NCBI GenBank assembly: GCA_013138765.1
Contig: WTCB01000066.1
Location: 1 to 35,658 of the forward strand
DNA: 35,658 bases
DNA from: Candidatus Nanohaloarchaea archaeon
GTDB taxonomy: Archaea; EX4484-52; GLR71
Direction: 5' to 3'
Shown here: positions 7,314-15,558 of the stretch, piece after piece
Layout: each line of letters begins with the position of its first letter
How positions within the stretch are numbered: the first letter of the stretch is position 1
Translations under genes and position numbers: made by a program
The notes under the pieces: generated by a model
The model's input: the letters and a program-made list of their open reading frames with translations, nothing else
Database searches by the model: none
Told to the model about the DNA's origin: nothing

Positions 7314-8735
7314 TTAATTTTTATCCTGAATAAAATCTGTTTTCATTAAAATAATAGGTTCATTTTTTGGTTTTGGAGCTTTAATTTGTGGATTTTTTAG
7401 ATGGAGAACCACAAATTTATAAAAATCAAATAGCATCTCTTCAATTAATTTGATGAAGACTTTAGATTTTTCAAAAGGTAAAGTTTTATTAAAAATAATT
7501 CTAAATTCATTTATATTTTGAGTTTTATCAATTGTTTTATAACTATTTTCAGTAAGTTCATTAAAATTAATTGATACATTACGACTATTTCCTCTAATAA
7601 TTGTTTTAACTGACAAATGATTAATTAATTTCTCAAATCTCTCATTGTCCGAGTCACATTTCTTAATTTGTTTTCTGATATCTGTAAAATTTGCTCTGAT
7701 TGAATTATGAGGATTTGTTTTAACAGAAACAAACATTTGAACATTATTACTATGTAAATTCAAAGTTATATGTATATCTGATACTACATTTTTAATTTTC
7801 AAATTAGAAATTAATTCCTGTTTTGCACATAACATTTCAACATCACGATTTATCCGATCCTGAATATTATTTTTAAATTTAGAATTTCCTAAAGTTACTA
7901 AAACACCTAATTCAGAACTTAATTTTAACATCATATTTTTTTCTTCTTGAATCCAACTTAATATTGCTTCCCTAATATTAGAATCTGTTTTTCTTATTTT
8001 TTTAGATTGTTTAATCTCTTTACAAATAGTTATCCAACCATCATTCATTTGAGAAAAATCCATTATTCCAGATTTATTATGTTCAAAATACGATACAACT
8101 TCTTGCATAATCGCAACTTGGTCTTCATCTTTAATTCTTTTATTATTTCCTTGGTCCTTAAATAATAATAAGTTTGCTTCAGTTAAAATATAAGTCCATG
8201 AAAAATGGAATAAATCAACTCGTTTAGTTAGTTTAATATTTTTAATTGGTGATTGTGTTGGGGAGGTGACAAATTCATTTGAGATGGTCACTATTTTAGG
8301 AACATTATATTTTTTAGCAATTTCAATATATTTATTTATTTGTAGTTCCGTTAATTTATCTGATTTATTTTTCATTTCAAAAAATGCTGCGTCTACAATT
8401 ATACCTTTAGAAACATAAATAATTAAACCATCAACTCTCGAATTTTCTAGTCCACCCGAGCTATTAAATGCAGCTTCACGATATAAAAATATATTATTTT
8501 TATTTTTTCCTTTAAATTTAATTTCATTCAATAATTTTTCTCTAAATTCATCAACTAATTTTAAACTTGCTAAAAATACTGAAGTTAAAGCTTGTTCATC
8601 ACCAAGTTTTTCAATAGGTATTAATTTAACACTTTGAACTTGTAGGGTCTCATAATTAGGCATATTGGGATTAATAAAATTGTCAAATTCTGTTTTATTT
8701 AAACCAACTATTTTTTTTAATTCTTTTTTATTCAT
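7314..8735 (-). CDS. Orphan protein with a PD-(D/E)XK nuclease-like domain
   Basis: About 473 aa, not matched to a named family. Residues about 85-140 look like a PD-(D/E)XK nuclease core: E87 in a helix (LYREAAF), D102 in RVDGLIIY, E120 and K122 in the strand FFEMKNK, and Q132xxxY136 in the following helix, as in RecB-like and restriction-type nucleases. The remainder is alpha/beta with no visible motif; residues 250-440 may recognise a substrate. It is lower in GC than the neighbours, rich in TTA and AAT codons, and stands alone, which suits a transferred defence or stress gene. A GGTG ribosome binding site five bases before the second ATG (8735) favours that start over 8738. Confidence 0.6.
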   Translation of the reverse strand: MNKKELKKIVGLNKTEFDNFINPNMPNYETLQVQSVKLIPIEKLGDEQALTSVFLASLKLVDEFREKLLNEIKFKGKNKNNIFLYREAAFNSSGGLENSRVDGLIIYVSKGIIVDAAFFEMKNKSDKLTELQINKYIEIAKKYNVPKIVTISNEFVTSPTQSPIKNIKLTKRVDLFHFSWTYILTEANLLLFKDQGNNKRIKDEDQVAIMQEVVSYFEHNKSGIMDFSQMNDGWITICKEIKQSKKIRKTDSNIREAILSWIQEEKNMMLKLSSELGVLVTLGNSKFKNNIQDRINRDVEMLCAKQELISNLKIKNVVSDIHITLNLHSNNVQMFVSVKTNPHNSIRANFTDIRKQIKKCDSDNERFEKLINHLSVKTIIRGNSRNVSINFNELTENSYKTIDKTQNINEFRIIFNKTLPFEKSKVFIKLIEEMLFDFYKFVVLHLKNPQIKAPKPKNEPIILMKTDFIQDKN

Positions 8736-8918
8736 CATAGCACCTTTATTAGATATTATTAAATTTATTTTGTATTTGTTAAATTAATCCATTCAACTTT
8801 TGTGGTTTTTTAAAAAACTGTAAATAGCATGTAATTTAATACTCTTTTATACAAATGAAAACCATACCTATTTAGTATTTATTTATGGTATTCAAGTTTA
8901 AATGTTTTTCGTTAGGAT

Positions 8919-9086
8919 GGCACAATTTATTTTTCGAGTGATTTCAATATAAATTGTAGTTAATCTATTTTCTTTATTTTTTTTCTAAATGTCTTTAAAA
9001 TTAATATTTAAAAGTATTTTTGAGATGTTTTATAAATTAAAAATATTTTAAAAAAATTCAAAATCACTTATTTTTTGAATTGTGCC
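8919..9086. repeat. Two-part long-range inverted repeat
   Basis: The left arm reads GGCACAATT (8919-8927), nine other bases, then AGTGATTT (8937-8944). The right arm (9061-9086) is the reverse complement with the same 9-base spacing: AAATCACT, nine bases, AATTGTGCC. The nine-base spacers match in direct orientation (TATTTTTCG and TATTTTTTG). The arms are 116 bp apart. This could be a miniature mobile element's ends, paired regulator sites or a looped operator. No target-site duplication is evident. Confidence 0.5.
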
Positions 9087-9111
9087 GTATTTTTGGTTTA
9101 AGTTATATTAG

Positions 9112-9120
9112 TTATATAAA
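9112..9120 (+). promoter_or_regulatory. TATA box of the 9.1-17 kb gene cluster
   Basis: TTATATAAA ends 22 nt before the ATG at 9143, the spacing expected for a leaderless archaeal transcript. Confidence 0.65.
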
Positions 9121-9142
9121 CGTCAAGTACTAAATATGTTGT

Positions 9143-9949
9143 ATGCCTGCAAAAAAGACTGCTAAAAAAATTAAATCTAAACAGAAGAGCACTGTGGATA
9201 GATCAGTAAAAGATCAGTCTTCGGATAAGATTACGTTTTCAGTTGATAAAAAGTCTATTGTATATATGATTGCCTTTGCTGTCCTTGTTATAGTCTCTAT
9301 AGGTATTGTCGGTATGTTATCCAATGATTCAGATTCTGAAAAACAAGATGATATCATTGATAATGATGATGTGACCTCTGATATTCCTGCGGTGGTTGAA
9401 GATGATAGTCTGTTAGATGATTCTGTTGCTGATGATACTATTTTAGATGAGATTGATTCTATAGTTGATTCTGAGGTTTCTGATTCCGATTCAGAACTGG
9501 ATACATCTTATATTTCTGAGGCTGGAGAGATTGTTGCCGAAGTCGGTGTTGCTGTTGAAACTGATGTAATTGATGTGACACTTGATTCTTATGAACTTTC
9601 AACAAGCCATATATACCAAACTGAAGATGACGGTGAGAATATAACTGATACTGCAAGGGCAGGCAAGCAGTTTCTTATTGCTGATTTTTCTGTAAAAAAT
9701 AAAGGTGCAACTTCTGTATATATCGGGTCAACTAAGATTACTTTGATCTCTGATGGTGCATATACATTTGAACCGGTTACATATGAAGGATATGATGTGC
9801 TGCCTAAATCAAAGAGGATATATACTGGAACTGAAATTAATGGTCGTGTTGTCTTTGAGATTCCTTTAAGTTCTGAAGACATGAAAATAAGGTATAGTCT
9901 TTCTGGTCTTTCAATAAGTGATAGATTTGTTACATGGTTTTTGAAATAA
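9143..9949 (+). CDS. Membrane-anchored DUF4352-like protein
   Basis: A 268-aa protein. A Lys-rich cytosolic N-terminus (residues 1-37) leads to one membrane helix at about 38-59 (SIVYMIAFAVLVIVSIGIV), then a strongly acidic Asp/Ser/Glu linker (60-125), then an extracellular beta-rich domain (about 130-268). That domain contains FLIADFSVKNKGATSVYIG and GRVVFEIPLSSEDMKIRYSL, typical of DUF4352/TRF2-like immunoglobulin-fold domains of surface lipoproteins and anchored proteins. The acidic linker would hold the domain away from the membrane. The role is unknown. It is the first gene of a plus-strand run that continues with an OB-fold protein 36 bp downstream. Confidence 0.7.
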   Translation: MPAKKTAKKIKSKQKSTVDRSVKDQSSDKITFSVDKKSIVYMIAFAVLVIVSIGIVGMLSNDSDSEKQDDIIDNDDVTSDIPAVVEDDSLLDDSVADDTILDEIDSIVDSEVSDSDSELDTSYISEAGEIVAEVGVAVETDVIDVTLDSYELSTSHIYQTEDDGENITDTARAGKQFLIADFSVKNKGATSVYIGSTKITLISDGAYTFEPVTYEGYDVLPKSKRIYTGTEINGRVVFEIPLSSEDMKIRYSLSGLSISDRFVTWFLK

Positions 9950-9955
9950 GATACA

Positions 9956-9963
9956 TTTATAAA
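9956..9963 (+). promoter_or_regulatory. TATA box for the OB-fold gene
   Basis: TTTATAAA ends 22 nt before the ATG at 9986, so this gene probably has its own leaderless transcript despite the short gap after the preceding gene. Confidence 0.6.
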
Positions 9964-9985
9964 TTCTTAGAATTTCTTTTATGTT

Positions 9986-10360
9986 ATGGACGGTATTGTT
10001 GAAAGCATAAGTGAACTTAAAAAAAGCAGAAATGGTAAACCATATTTTATAATATGCATTTCCGGTGAGAGTTTTTCGGTATGGGAACCATCTTATATTG
10101 AAAATGTTTCAGTTGGAGACACCGTTGAGTTCTCTCATTCTGTGTCTGGTAATTTTAAGAATATTACGTCTATTGAAAAAAAAATAGTTGAGGAAATGGA
10201 AATTGTGCCAGAAAAGATTGAAACCGAGTATCCTATTGAATTTCAAAAAGGTACAGAGGTCGATACATCAAATAGGGTTGATGAGCGTCTTTGTGAGATA
10301 AGCAATAAACTATCTGTCATAATTGATATTCTTTTGGAAAAAAGTTCTGAAAAAAAGTAA
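9986..10360 (+). CDS. Small OB-fold-like protein with a C-terminal helix
   Basis: A 124-aa protein. Residues 1-70 have the strand pattern of an OB-fold nucleic-acid-binding domain: GIVESISELKKSRNGKPYFI, then FSVWEPSYIENVSVGDTVEF, then a final strand ending in ITSIEKK. Residues 70-90 form a linker. Residues 90-124 form one amphipathic helix (VDERLCEISNKLSVIIDILL) that could mediate oligomerisation or bind a partner. The layout recalls small single-stranded-DNA-binding or RPA-like proteins, but specificity cannot be read from the sequence. Its place two genes upstream of a cluster containing the NurA nuclease fits a DNA-related role by context only. Confidence 0.6.
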   Translation: MDGIVESISELKKSRNGKPYFIICISGESFSVWEPSYIENVSVGDTVEFSHSVSGNFKNITSIEKKIVEEMEIVPEKIETEYPIEFQKGTEVDTSNRVDERLCEISNKLSVIIDILLEKSSEKK

Positions 10361-10393
10361 TTATTCTATATTTTCATCACATTTCAGGATAAA

Positions 10394-10402
10394 CTATATA
10401 TG
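10394..10402 (+). promoter_or_regulatory. TATA box for the HAD-like gene
   Basis: CTATATATG lies 26 nt before the ATG at 10429, again a leaderless spacing. Confidence 0.55.
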
Positions 10403-10428
10403 CAGTTTCAACTAAACTATTTGTTTAT

Positions 10429-12429
10429 ATGGGCGTAAAACCTGTGTTTAATAGTCTTTTTAAATTATTTGGTAAAAATGCTGTTGAACCTGAAATTGAT
10501 AATCATGTTGATGGTGTCGGGAATAAAACTGTGCCTGATAGTTCTTCTTTAAGTCCTGAGGAGAAAGAAGCAGTCTGTGATATGGCTTTAAAAATCAATA
10601 GCAAGATTGATGCTGATAACAGGAAAAGAATCATTGATTATTGGGATTTTTGGGAGTCTAATGTTTTTGAGATGAAAAATACTAATTCTAATCTGTTGGG
10701 TTCGTTTTCATATGATAATTTTTTTGTTGATCTATCTTTTAGAAATTTTATGCGTGATGAATCATTTGTTAAACCTACTTTAGGTATTTTTGATGTGGAT
10801 GGTACTTTATTTAAGAAAGGTAATTTAACTTACAATTCTCATTCGAATAGGATAGGGCTTATGGATGTGGGAGTCAAGCAAGGCATATTTAATTCACCTG
10901 ATGAACTTTTTTATGGGTATATGGGGATGTCTGATTTTTCAGCTGAAGGTGACAGGATAATCAATATAGACGGGATGTATGATGTTTCAAAACTTTTAAA
11001 GATGGATCTGCATCTAAGCCGTGGTTTTGCTGAAATTTATAATCTTCATAAGGATGGTGGGGGTGATGCTTTTTTTGAGGCGAAGTTATATTTTTTGAAA
11101 GAGATGTGTGCGCATCCAGAAAAGACTTGCATTTCACAGACATATTTTCATGATCTTATGCTCTTAAGACATTTTTATGATACTGTTGCGTTGATAACAT
11201 TATCTGATAATGATATTGCAAAAGTTATATTTGAGATTTCAGATTTAGTCATGCCTGATTTTAATTGTGGTCAAGTGATTAGTATGGGCAGTACTTTGTC
11301 GGTCGGTGCGAGAAAAATTGATATAACTGATGATAATAGTTTAAAAAAACACGTGAATCTTGCATTTGGTCCAAAAAAGGTAAATCTGTTAAATAATTAT
11401 TTTCGTAAATCTGGGGTGAGTGAGGAGATGCGGACTATAAGTTCAATATCTGATATTCTTTCATCTGATCCTCTTGCTTTTTCTTTAGAAGATATGGTCA
11501 ATATTGAGAATGTGTGCGGACTTGACCATCCTCTTGCAGTTGTTGCTTACGATAAGATACCTGGACAATTTAATTTAAGCCTTACAAGTGATAATATCGA
11601 AGATTTTTCCGGGCTTAATGAATTAAGTCCTAAAGGAAATATAGGGAGGATAATATGTAATTTTGTTGAGAATAATCAAAATGGTGATTGGTCTGATGTC
11701 ATAAAAAAATATGCAGATGAGAATGGGATTGATTTTAATAAGATCAAAAAGGCAACTGATGTTGTCACTCTTGAACTTTTTGAGCAATCTATAAAGACAA
11801 TTCTTTTTGATTATGGTTTTTCAGGAATCAAATATATCTGTAGTGAACTTGATGAGATAAGACCTCTTATTGAGGAGTATGGTGTTGGGCGTGGTGATGA
11901 TAGTGATGATATTCTTGAAAATATAAGGGATAGATTTGAATCGTTGCGTGATACTTTGATTAAAGATTATCATGGTGATGTTAAATCTAGTGGGTCTAGT
12001 GATGACAATGCAACATTATTTTTAAATCTGCTTAATCTTGAAATTGCTGATATGGGCAATAATGCGTATGGGGTGGAAAGACTTGGTTCAAGGATAAAGA
12101 CAAGCGGTCTTTTTAATATGGATAAACAGACAATTGAAAATATTGAAAAATCATTATCTGGGCAAGGTGAGGATTATGTAAAATCTATGCGTGAATTTTT
12201 GGGGTTCAGTTATTTTTCCGAATCACAAGTAACATCTGTGTCTGATATTCTTCGTGGTATATATCTAAAAAATAATCATGATTGTTTTGGTGAAGTTGTA
12301 GGGATGTTTTTAGATCCAGAAAAGTCTTATGTATTCTTAGCAAGAACTTATGGTGATAGTCCTGAAACTTTGTCTGTGTTAGATAGGGTTACTAAAAAGA
12401 ATGAGATATTTTTAAGATGTATGAATTGA
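10429..12429 (+). CDS. Large protein with a divergent HAD-like domain
   Basis: A 666-aa soluble protein. Residues about 115-350 resemble a haloacid-dehalogenase (PSPase-like) fold. Motif I is intact (GIFDVDGTLF, with D122 and D124). A motif II candidate is ITLSDND (S259). A motif III-like lysine lies in GPKKVNLLNNYFRKSG. Motif IV is degraded: TISSISDILSSDP, with S338-S339 where GD is expected and D342 kept. Phosphatase activity is therefore uncertain. Residues 350-666 are an acidic, mainly helical region I do not recognise. The next gene begins 23 bp downstream, and NurA follows it, so the three are probably co-transcribed. Alternatives are a binding-only HAD domain or an enzyme of unusual geometry. 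Confidence 0.55.
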   Translation: MGVKPVFNSLFKLFGKNAVEPEIDNHVDGVGNKTVPDSSSLSPEEKEAVCDMALKINSKIDADNRKRIIDYWDFWESNVFEMKNTNSNLLGSFSYDNFFVDLSFRNFMRDESFVKPTLGIFDVDGTLFKKGNLTYNSHSNRIGLMDVGVKQGIFNSPDELFYGYMGMSDFSAEGDRIINIDGMYDVSKLLKMDLHLSRGFAEIYNLHKDGGGDAFFEAKLYFLKEMCAHPEKTCISQTYFHDLMLLRHFYDTVALITLSDNDIAKVIFEISDLVMPDFNCGQVISMGSTLSVGARKIDITDDNSLKKHVNLAFGPKKVNLLNNYFRKSGVSEEMRTISSISDILSSDPLAFSLEDMVNIENVCGLDHPLAVVAYDKIPGQFNLSLTSDNIEDFSGLNELSPKGNIGRIICNFVENNQNGDWSDVIKKYADENGIDFNKIKKATDVVTLELFEQSIKTILFDYGFSGIKYICSELDEIRPLIEEYGVGRGDDSDDILENIRDRFESLRDTLIKDYHGDVKSSGSSDDNATLFLNLLNLEIADMGNNAYGVERLGSRIKTSGLFNMDKQTIENIEKSLSGQGEDYVKSMREFLGFSYFSESQVTSVSDILRGIYLKNNHDCFGEVVGMFLDPEKSYVFLARTYGDSPETLSVLDRVTKKNEIFLRCMN

Positions 12430-12452
12430 AATCATTTTGGTGTGTGTGATCT

Positions 12453-13340
12453 ATGGATGAAAATTATGAGGATGCGTCTGAAACATTTAAATCTGCAATT
12501 AATGAACTTGATGATTATGCTTCATCTATTTCGGAGAGAATAGGATTGTTATTGTCTGAAATCTCATCAGATGAACCTTTATTTGATGTGTCTTGTTTAA
12601 GCACTTTTGAAATTGATTATTTAGGATGTCTTAAGCATATGAAAGATATCATCTCTTCAGAGTCCTTAATGGGCGGTGTCTCACTTATTCAAAGTCTGAG
12701 ATATAATAAGGACGTTATTTTTGGTAAAGATGATGGTCTATCGTCTGGTATGACTTATGATATTGATCAGTCTTATAAGGTGCGGTTAAATCGTGGAAAA
12801 AATGAAAAGATTTCCGGATCTGTTGATTCTTTTGAATCTGTTAAAGAATCATTTGACAAAGATATATTCCGTGCTTTGGTCTATAAGAGGGCGCTATATA
12901 AACATTTAGATTATATTGATGCGCTTGATTATGAAGTTGAAAATAAAGAGCAGTTTGAAAATGAATTGGAAAAGACTAAATTTCTTCTGCAATCATCATT
13001 TTTTATGTATATCGGGCATTTTAGTATATTTGAAAGGCTTTTAGATATAAATAAGAGTATGTATCATAAAGGTCATTGGATTGTGGGTAGCGATTTTATT
13101 GAAAATAGTGATTTGAATTTTTTTGATTCTATTAAAAAATCTTTATCTTTTGGGAAAGATATTATTCGAGATGAATATCTTTTGTCTTCTTATCTGAAGC
13201 AATCTAATGATTCGGGAATCATTGATCTTATTGAAAATGGTATATTTCCAGAATCAGAATTGGAGGGGATTGGATCAATTATGGAAGGAGTCTATAAGAC
13301 ATACTCTTCAGTTTCGTCTCAACCTAATTCAAATATATAA
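12453..13340 (+). CDS. Acidic helical protein of unknown function next to NurA
   Basis: A 295-aa, acidic, Ser- and Asp-rich, predicted mostly helical protein with no membrane segment or recognised motif. The helices around residues 128-190 (FRALVYKRALYKHLDYIDAL, then EQFENELEKTKFLLQSSFFM) could form a bundle. A GTGAT element just before the ATG can serve as the ribosome binding site. It is 23 bp after the HAD-like gene and 22 bp before nurA, so it is probably translated from the same mRNA. Association with NurA is the only clue to its function. Confidence 0.6.
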   Translation: MDENYEDASETFKSAINELDDYASSISERIGLLLSEISSDEPLFDVSCLSTFEIDYLGCLKHMKDIISSESLMGGVSLIQSLRYNKDVIFGKDDGLSSGMTYDIDQSYKVRLNRGKNEKISGSVDSFESVKESFDKDIFRALVYKRALYKHLDYIDALDYEVENKEQFENELEKTKFLLQSSFFMYIGHFSIFERLLDINKSMYHKGHWIVGSDFIENSDLNFFDSIKKSLSFGKDIIRDEYLLSSYLKQSNDSGIIDLIENGIFPESELEGIGSIMEGVYKTYSSVSSQPNSNI

Positions 13341-13362
13341 TATTTTGCAGGTAATTTTATTT

Positions 13363-14442
13363 ATGGATAATATCTGTTCTGAGATAGATGTAATTGTCTC
13401 TGATCTTGTCGGTTGGGAGAAAAAGATATCTCTTGTTGCTAAAGGTCTTAGGGAGAAAAATAAAAGTATTGGTCCTAATGATGTTTTTTTAGACGGTGCT
13501 TTGATTGTCAAGGTCGGACCTGATGATCTGTCTAAAATTACTGTTGGTGGGATTGATGGAGGTCTTCTTCAAAAAGAGTATCATGGAGTTAATATCATTT
13601 TGACACGGGCTGTTTGCGCCGTATTTAATTATCGTGACGGAAAGCTTTCTGGGTCTGATTATTATCCTTCAGCATTTCCTAAACCAAAAATAAAAATTGT
13701 TAAGTCTTCTTTTGATCCTTCTGGTCTGTCATCAGCTGCCTCGATTTTTAGGCTTGAAGCTGAGCTTGGGCTTGCCTGTGATATGATCAATACACAAAAG
13801 GATATGGATTTTCTTTTCCTTGATGGTTCATTGACACTTCATCCGTCTGTAGGGGTAGGTGTTTCTCTAGATTGTAAAAGGGAATATGAGGTACTTATTG
13901 AAATTGTAAAGCGTATGTATTCTTTGGCATCTGTGAAAAAAACAGTACTTTCAGGTATTGTGGAAGATTCGAGAAGTCAGGCATTTATTAAAAATTGCAG
14001 GTCAATGCTTGATGTGGAGATGGTCAAATCTCTTTTCAATGTCAAGGATACTCATCTTTTGACTTATCTTCTTTCTGTCGGGGAAAGGACTTCTGTCTTT
14101 AGGACTGTTTGCGATAATAAGGGTGATTTAGCTGTTGGTGTAAAAGGTTTTGAAAATAATCTTTTTTCGTTTTATATCAGGCCATCTGAATTTGATCGTG
14201 CATTGAGGGTTGATTTTATTGCAAAAGATAATCCGGTTTCTGTCGCCTCTAAAATTGCATCATCGATTTTTTCAATGTCAAGGCATAACAGTGTTTATGG
14301 GATACCGCCTGTCATAATTGATGCTGACCAGAGGGCTAAGCTTTCAGGTGATGAACTTATATCTGTTGAAAATGAGATCAGATGTGGTGTGGGCAATGTT
14401 TCTTCGTTTTCAGAGCTTAGAAGGAATTCAAGGCCTGTCTGA
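13363..14442 (+). CDS. nurA: NurA domain DNA repair nuclease
   Basis: A 359-aa protein. NurA is a Mn2+-dependent single-stranded endonuclease and 5'-3' exonuclease that works with the hexameric translocase HerA, alongside Mre11-Rad50, in end resection in archaea. Motifs seen are VGGIDGG (catalytic D65), the conserved acidic helix IFRLEAELGLA, and FLFLDGSL (D154), with a C-terminal segment matching the end of the NurA fold. The frame is open upstream to 13207 but overlaps the preceding gene there; the ATG at 13363 gives a normal N-terminus with GCAGGTAA upstream. HerA is not in the window, and Mre11-Rad50 lie 8 kb away on the other strand. Confidence 0.85.
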   Translation: MDNICSEIDVIVSDLVGWEKKISLVAKGLREKNKSIGPNDVFLDGALIVKVGPDDLSKITVGGIDGGLLQKEYHGVNIILTRAVCAVFNYRDGKLSGSDYYPSAFPKPKIKIVKSSFDPSGLSSAASIFRLEAELGLACDMINTQKDMDFLFLDGSLTLHPSVGVGVSLDCKREYEVLIEIVKRMYSLASVKKTVLSGIVEDSRSQAFIKNCRSMLDVEMVKSLFNVKDTHLLTYLLSVGERTSVFRTVCDNKGDLAVGVKGFENNLFSFYIRPSEFDRALRVDFIAKDNPVSVASKIASSIFSMSRHNSVYGIPPVIIDADQRAKLSGDELISVENEIRCGVGNVSSFSELRRNSRPV

Positions 14443-14479
14443 AGTTGTTTTGGGTTTTAATCGTTACAGTTGAGGGTAG

Positions 14480-14489
14480 TTTTATAATG
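14480..14489 (+). promoter_or_regulatory. TATA box for the gene after nurA
   Basis: TTTTATAATG lies 31 nt before the ATG at 14521 and supports that start over an in-frame TTG at 14494, which would fall at or before the expected transcription start. Confidence 0.45.
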
Positions 14490-14520
14490 TTAATTGTACT
14501 TTATCTTTTCTGTGCGGATT

Positions 14521-15471
14521 ATGGATTGTAAAAGCCTTGTTGAAAAAGTAGAGATTTCTGAGTATTGCTTAAATTGGGAATCTATTCTTGAAAATGCTGA
14601 TAAAGATCCTTATACTGTTTATGATCTTTTGGATTCTGTGTTTGATTATATTGATGGTTCGACTAATTGTTGTACAATCAATAAGGATATTGGTGAGAAG
14701 ATGCCTTATAGCAATGAATCTGTTGTGGATAAGATGAATTTATTTTCAACATTTATTAAGTCTGTCACTAGTTATACTACAATAAAAGGAAATGATGAAT
14801 ATGTTAAAACTGTTTTAAAACCACTTATTATTATGTCTGAAGATATTAAATTTGTTGTCAATTCGCTTAATGAAAATACTACAGTTAAGATGAGTCATAA
14901 TAGATATGAATCATTAAGGCTTGTATTTAATGCACTTGGCCGTGATCTAATACCTACAGCAAATAACAATAATGAATCTTTGGAGGATATGGGTGATTTA
15001 CTAAAAGAATATAGATTAGTGTCTTATGGGATTGAAAATTTTTCAGAAGATACAAATTATTTTGATATTACAAAAATTATGGATCTTATATATTGTCTTC
15101 CTGTCGATGACAATAATAGTCCTTTGAGGATTAGATTAGTTGATGTATTAACAGCATTAAAAAATGTTCCTGAATATGAACAATATCAGAAGATTATTGC
15201 TGAGACGACTCTTTGTGATTTTGTTGAAACTGTTTTATCTGATGAGATGATTGTTAAAAATAAATTAGTTAAAATCATTCCTGATTCAGGAAAGATAGAT
15301 AAGACTTATGGTTATGATATTTCTTTGACATCTAATGGTGTATTTATTAGGGATGGATTTTTGAGAAAGAATAAAGAAAGATTTGAAAAAGAATTTGTGC
15401 CTAAAGAATTATTTCATCCTCTCAGTTCGCGAAATATATGGGATATGTTGCCGAAGCAAGTCTGTGTCTAA
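14521..15471 (+). CDS. Unrecognised soluble protein following nurA
   Basis: About 316 aa, mostly helical, neutral to acidic, with no membrane segment or signal. Segments such as ESILENADKDPYTVYDLLDS and FIKSVTSYTTIKGNDEYVKT suggest a helical bundle; the last 60 residues are beta-prone and basic (IPDSGKIDKTYGYDISLTSN). Codon use is very AT-rich (TTA, AAT, ATT), like the orphan genes near 29-35 kb and unlike the nearby membrane-protein genes. No family was recognised. It lies 78 bp after nurA and has its own TATA box, so linkage to NurA is not certain. Confidence 0.55.
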   Translation: MDCKSLVEKVEISEYCLNWESILENADKDPYTVYDLLDSVFDYIDGSTNCCTINKDIGEKMPYSNESVVDKMNLFSTFIKSVTSYTTIKGNDEYVKTVLKPLIIMSEDIKFVVNSLNENTTVKMSHNRYESLRLVFNALGRDLIPTANNNNESLEDMGDLLKEYRLVSYGIENFSEDTNYFDITKIMDLIYCLPVDDNNSPLRIRLVDVLTALKNVPEYEQYQKIIAETTLCDFVETVLSDEMIVKNKLVKIIPDSGKIDKTYGYDISLTSNGVFIRDGFLRKNKERFEKEFVPKELFHPLSSRNIWDMLPKQVCV

Positions 15472-15558
15472 TATACATTGATTTTATTGAATATCTGTCT
15501 GTAAAACCAAAATCATTTAAATAGAAGTGCGCATAATTTAAATATAAGATATATTATT

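Larger units (their letters stand above)
8736..9142. other. 400-bp AT-rich divergent intergenic region
   Basis: No gene is supported here. It holds the promoter and GGTG ribosome binding site of the minus-strand nuclease-like gene at its left end, the TATA box of the plus-strand cluster at its right end (9112-9120), and a two-part inverted repeat at 8919-8944 and 9061-9086. The segment between the arms is about 80 percent A+T with long T and A runs. Confidence 0.6.

Noticed and set aside
13207-13362. Longer NurA N-terminus
   Set aside because: Would overlap the preceding gene by 134 bp in another frame and adds no conserved sequence; the ATG at 13363 gives the normal protein.
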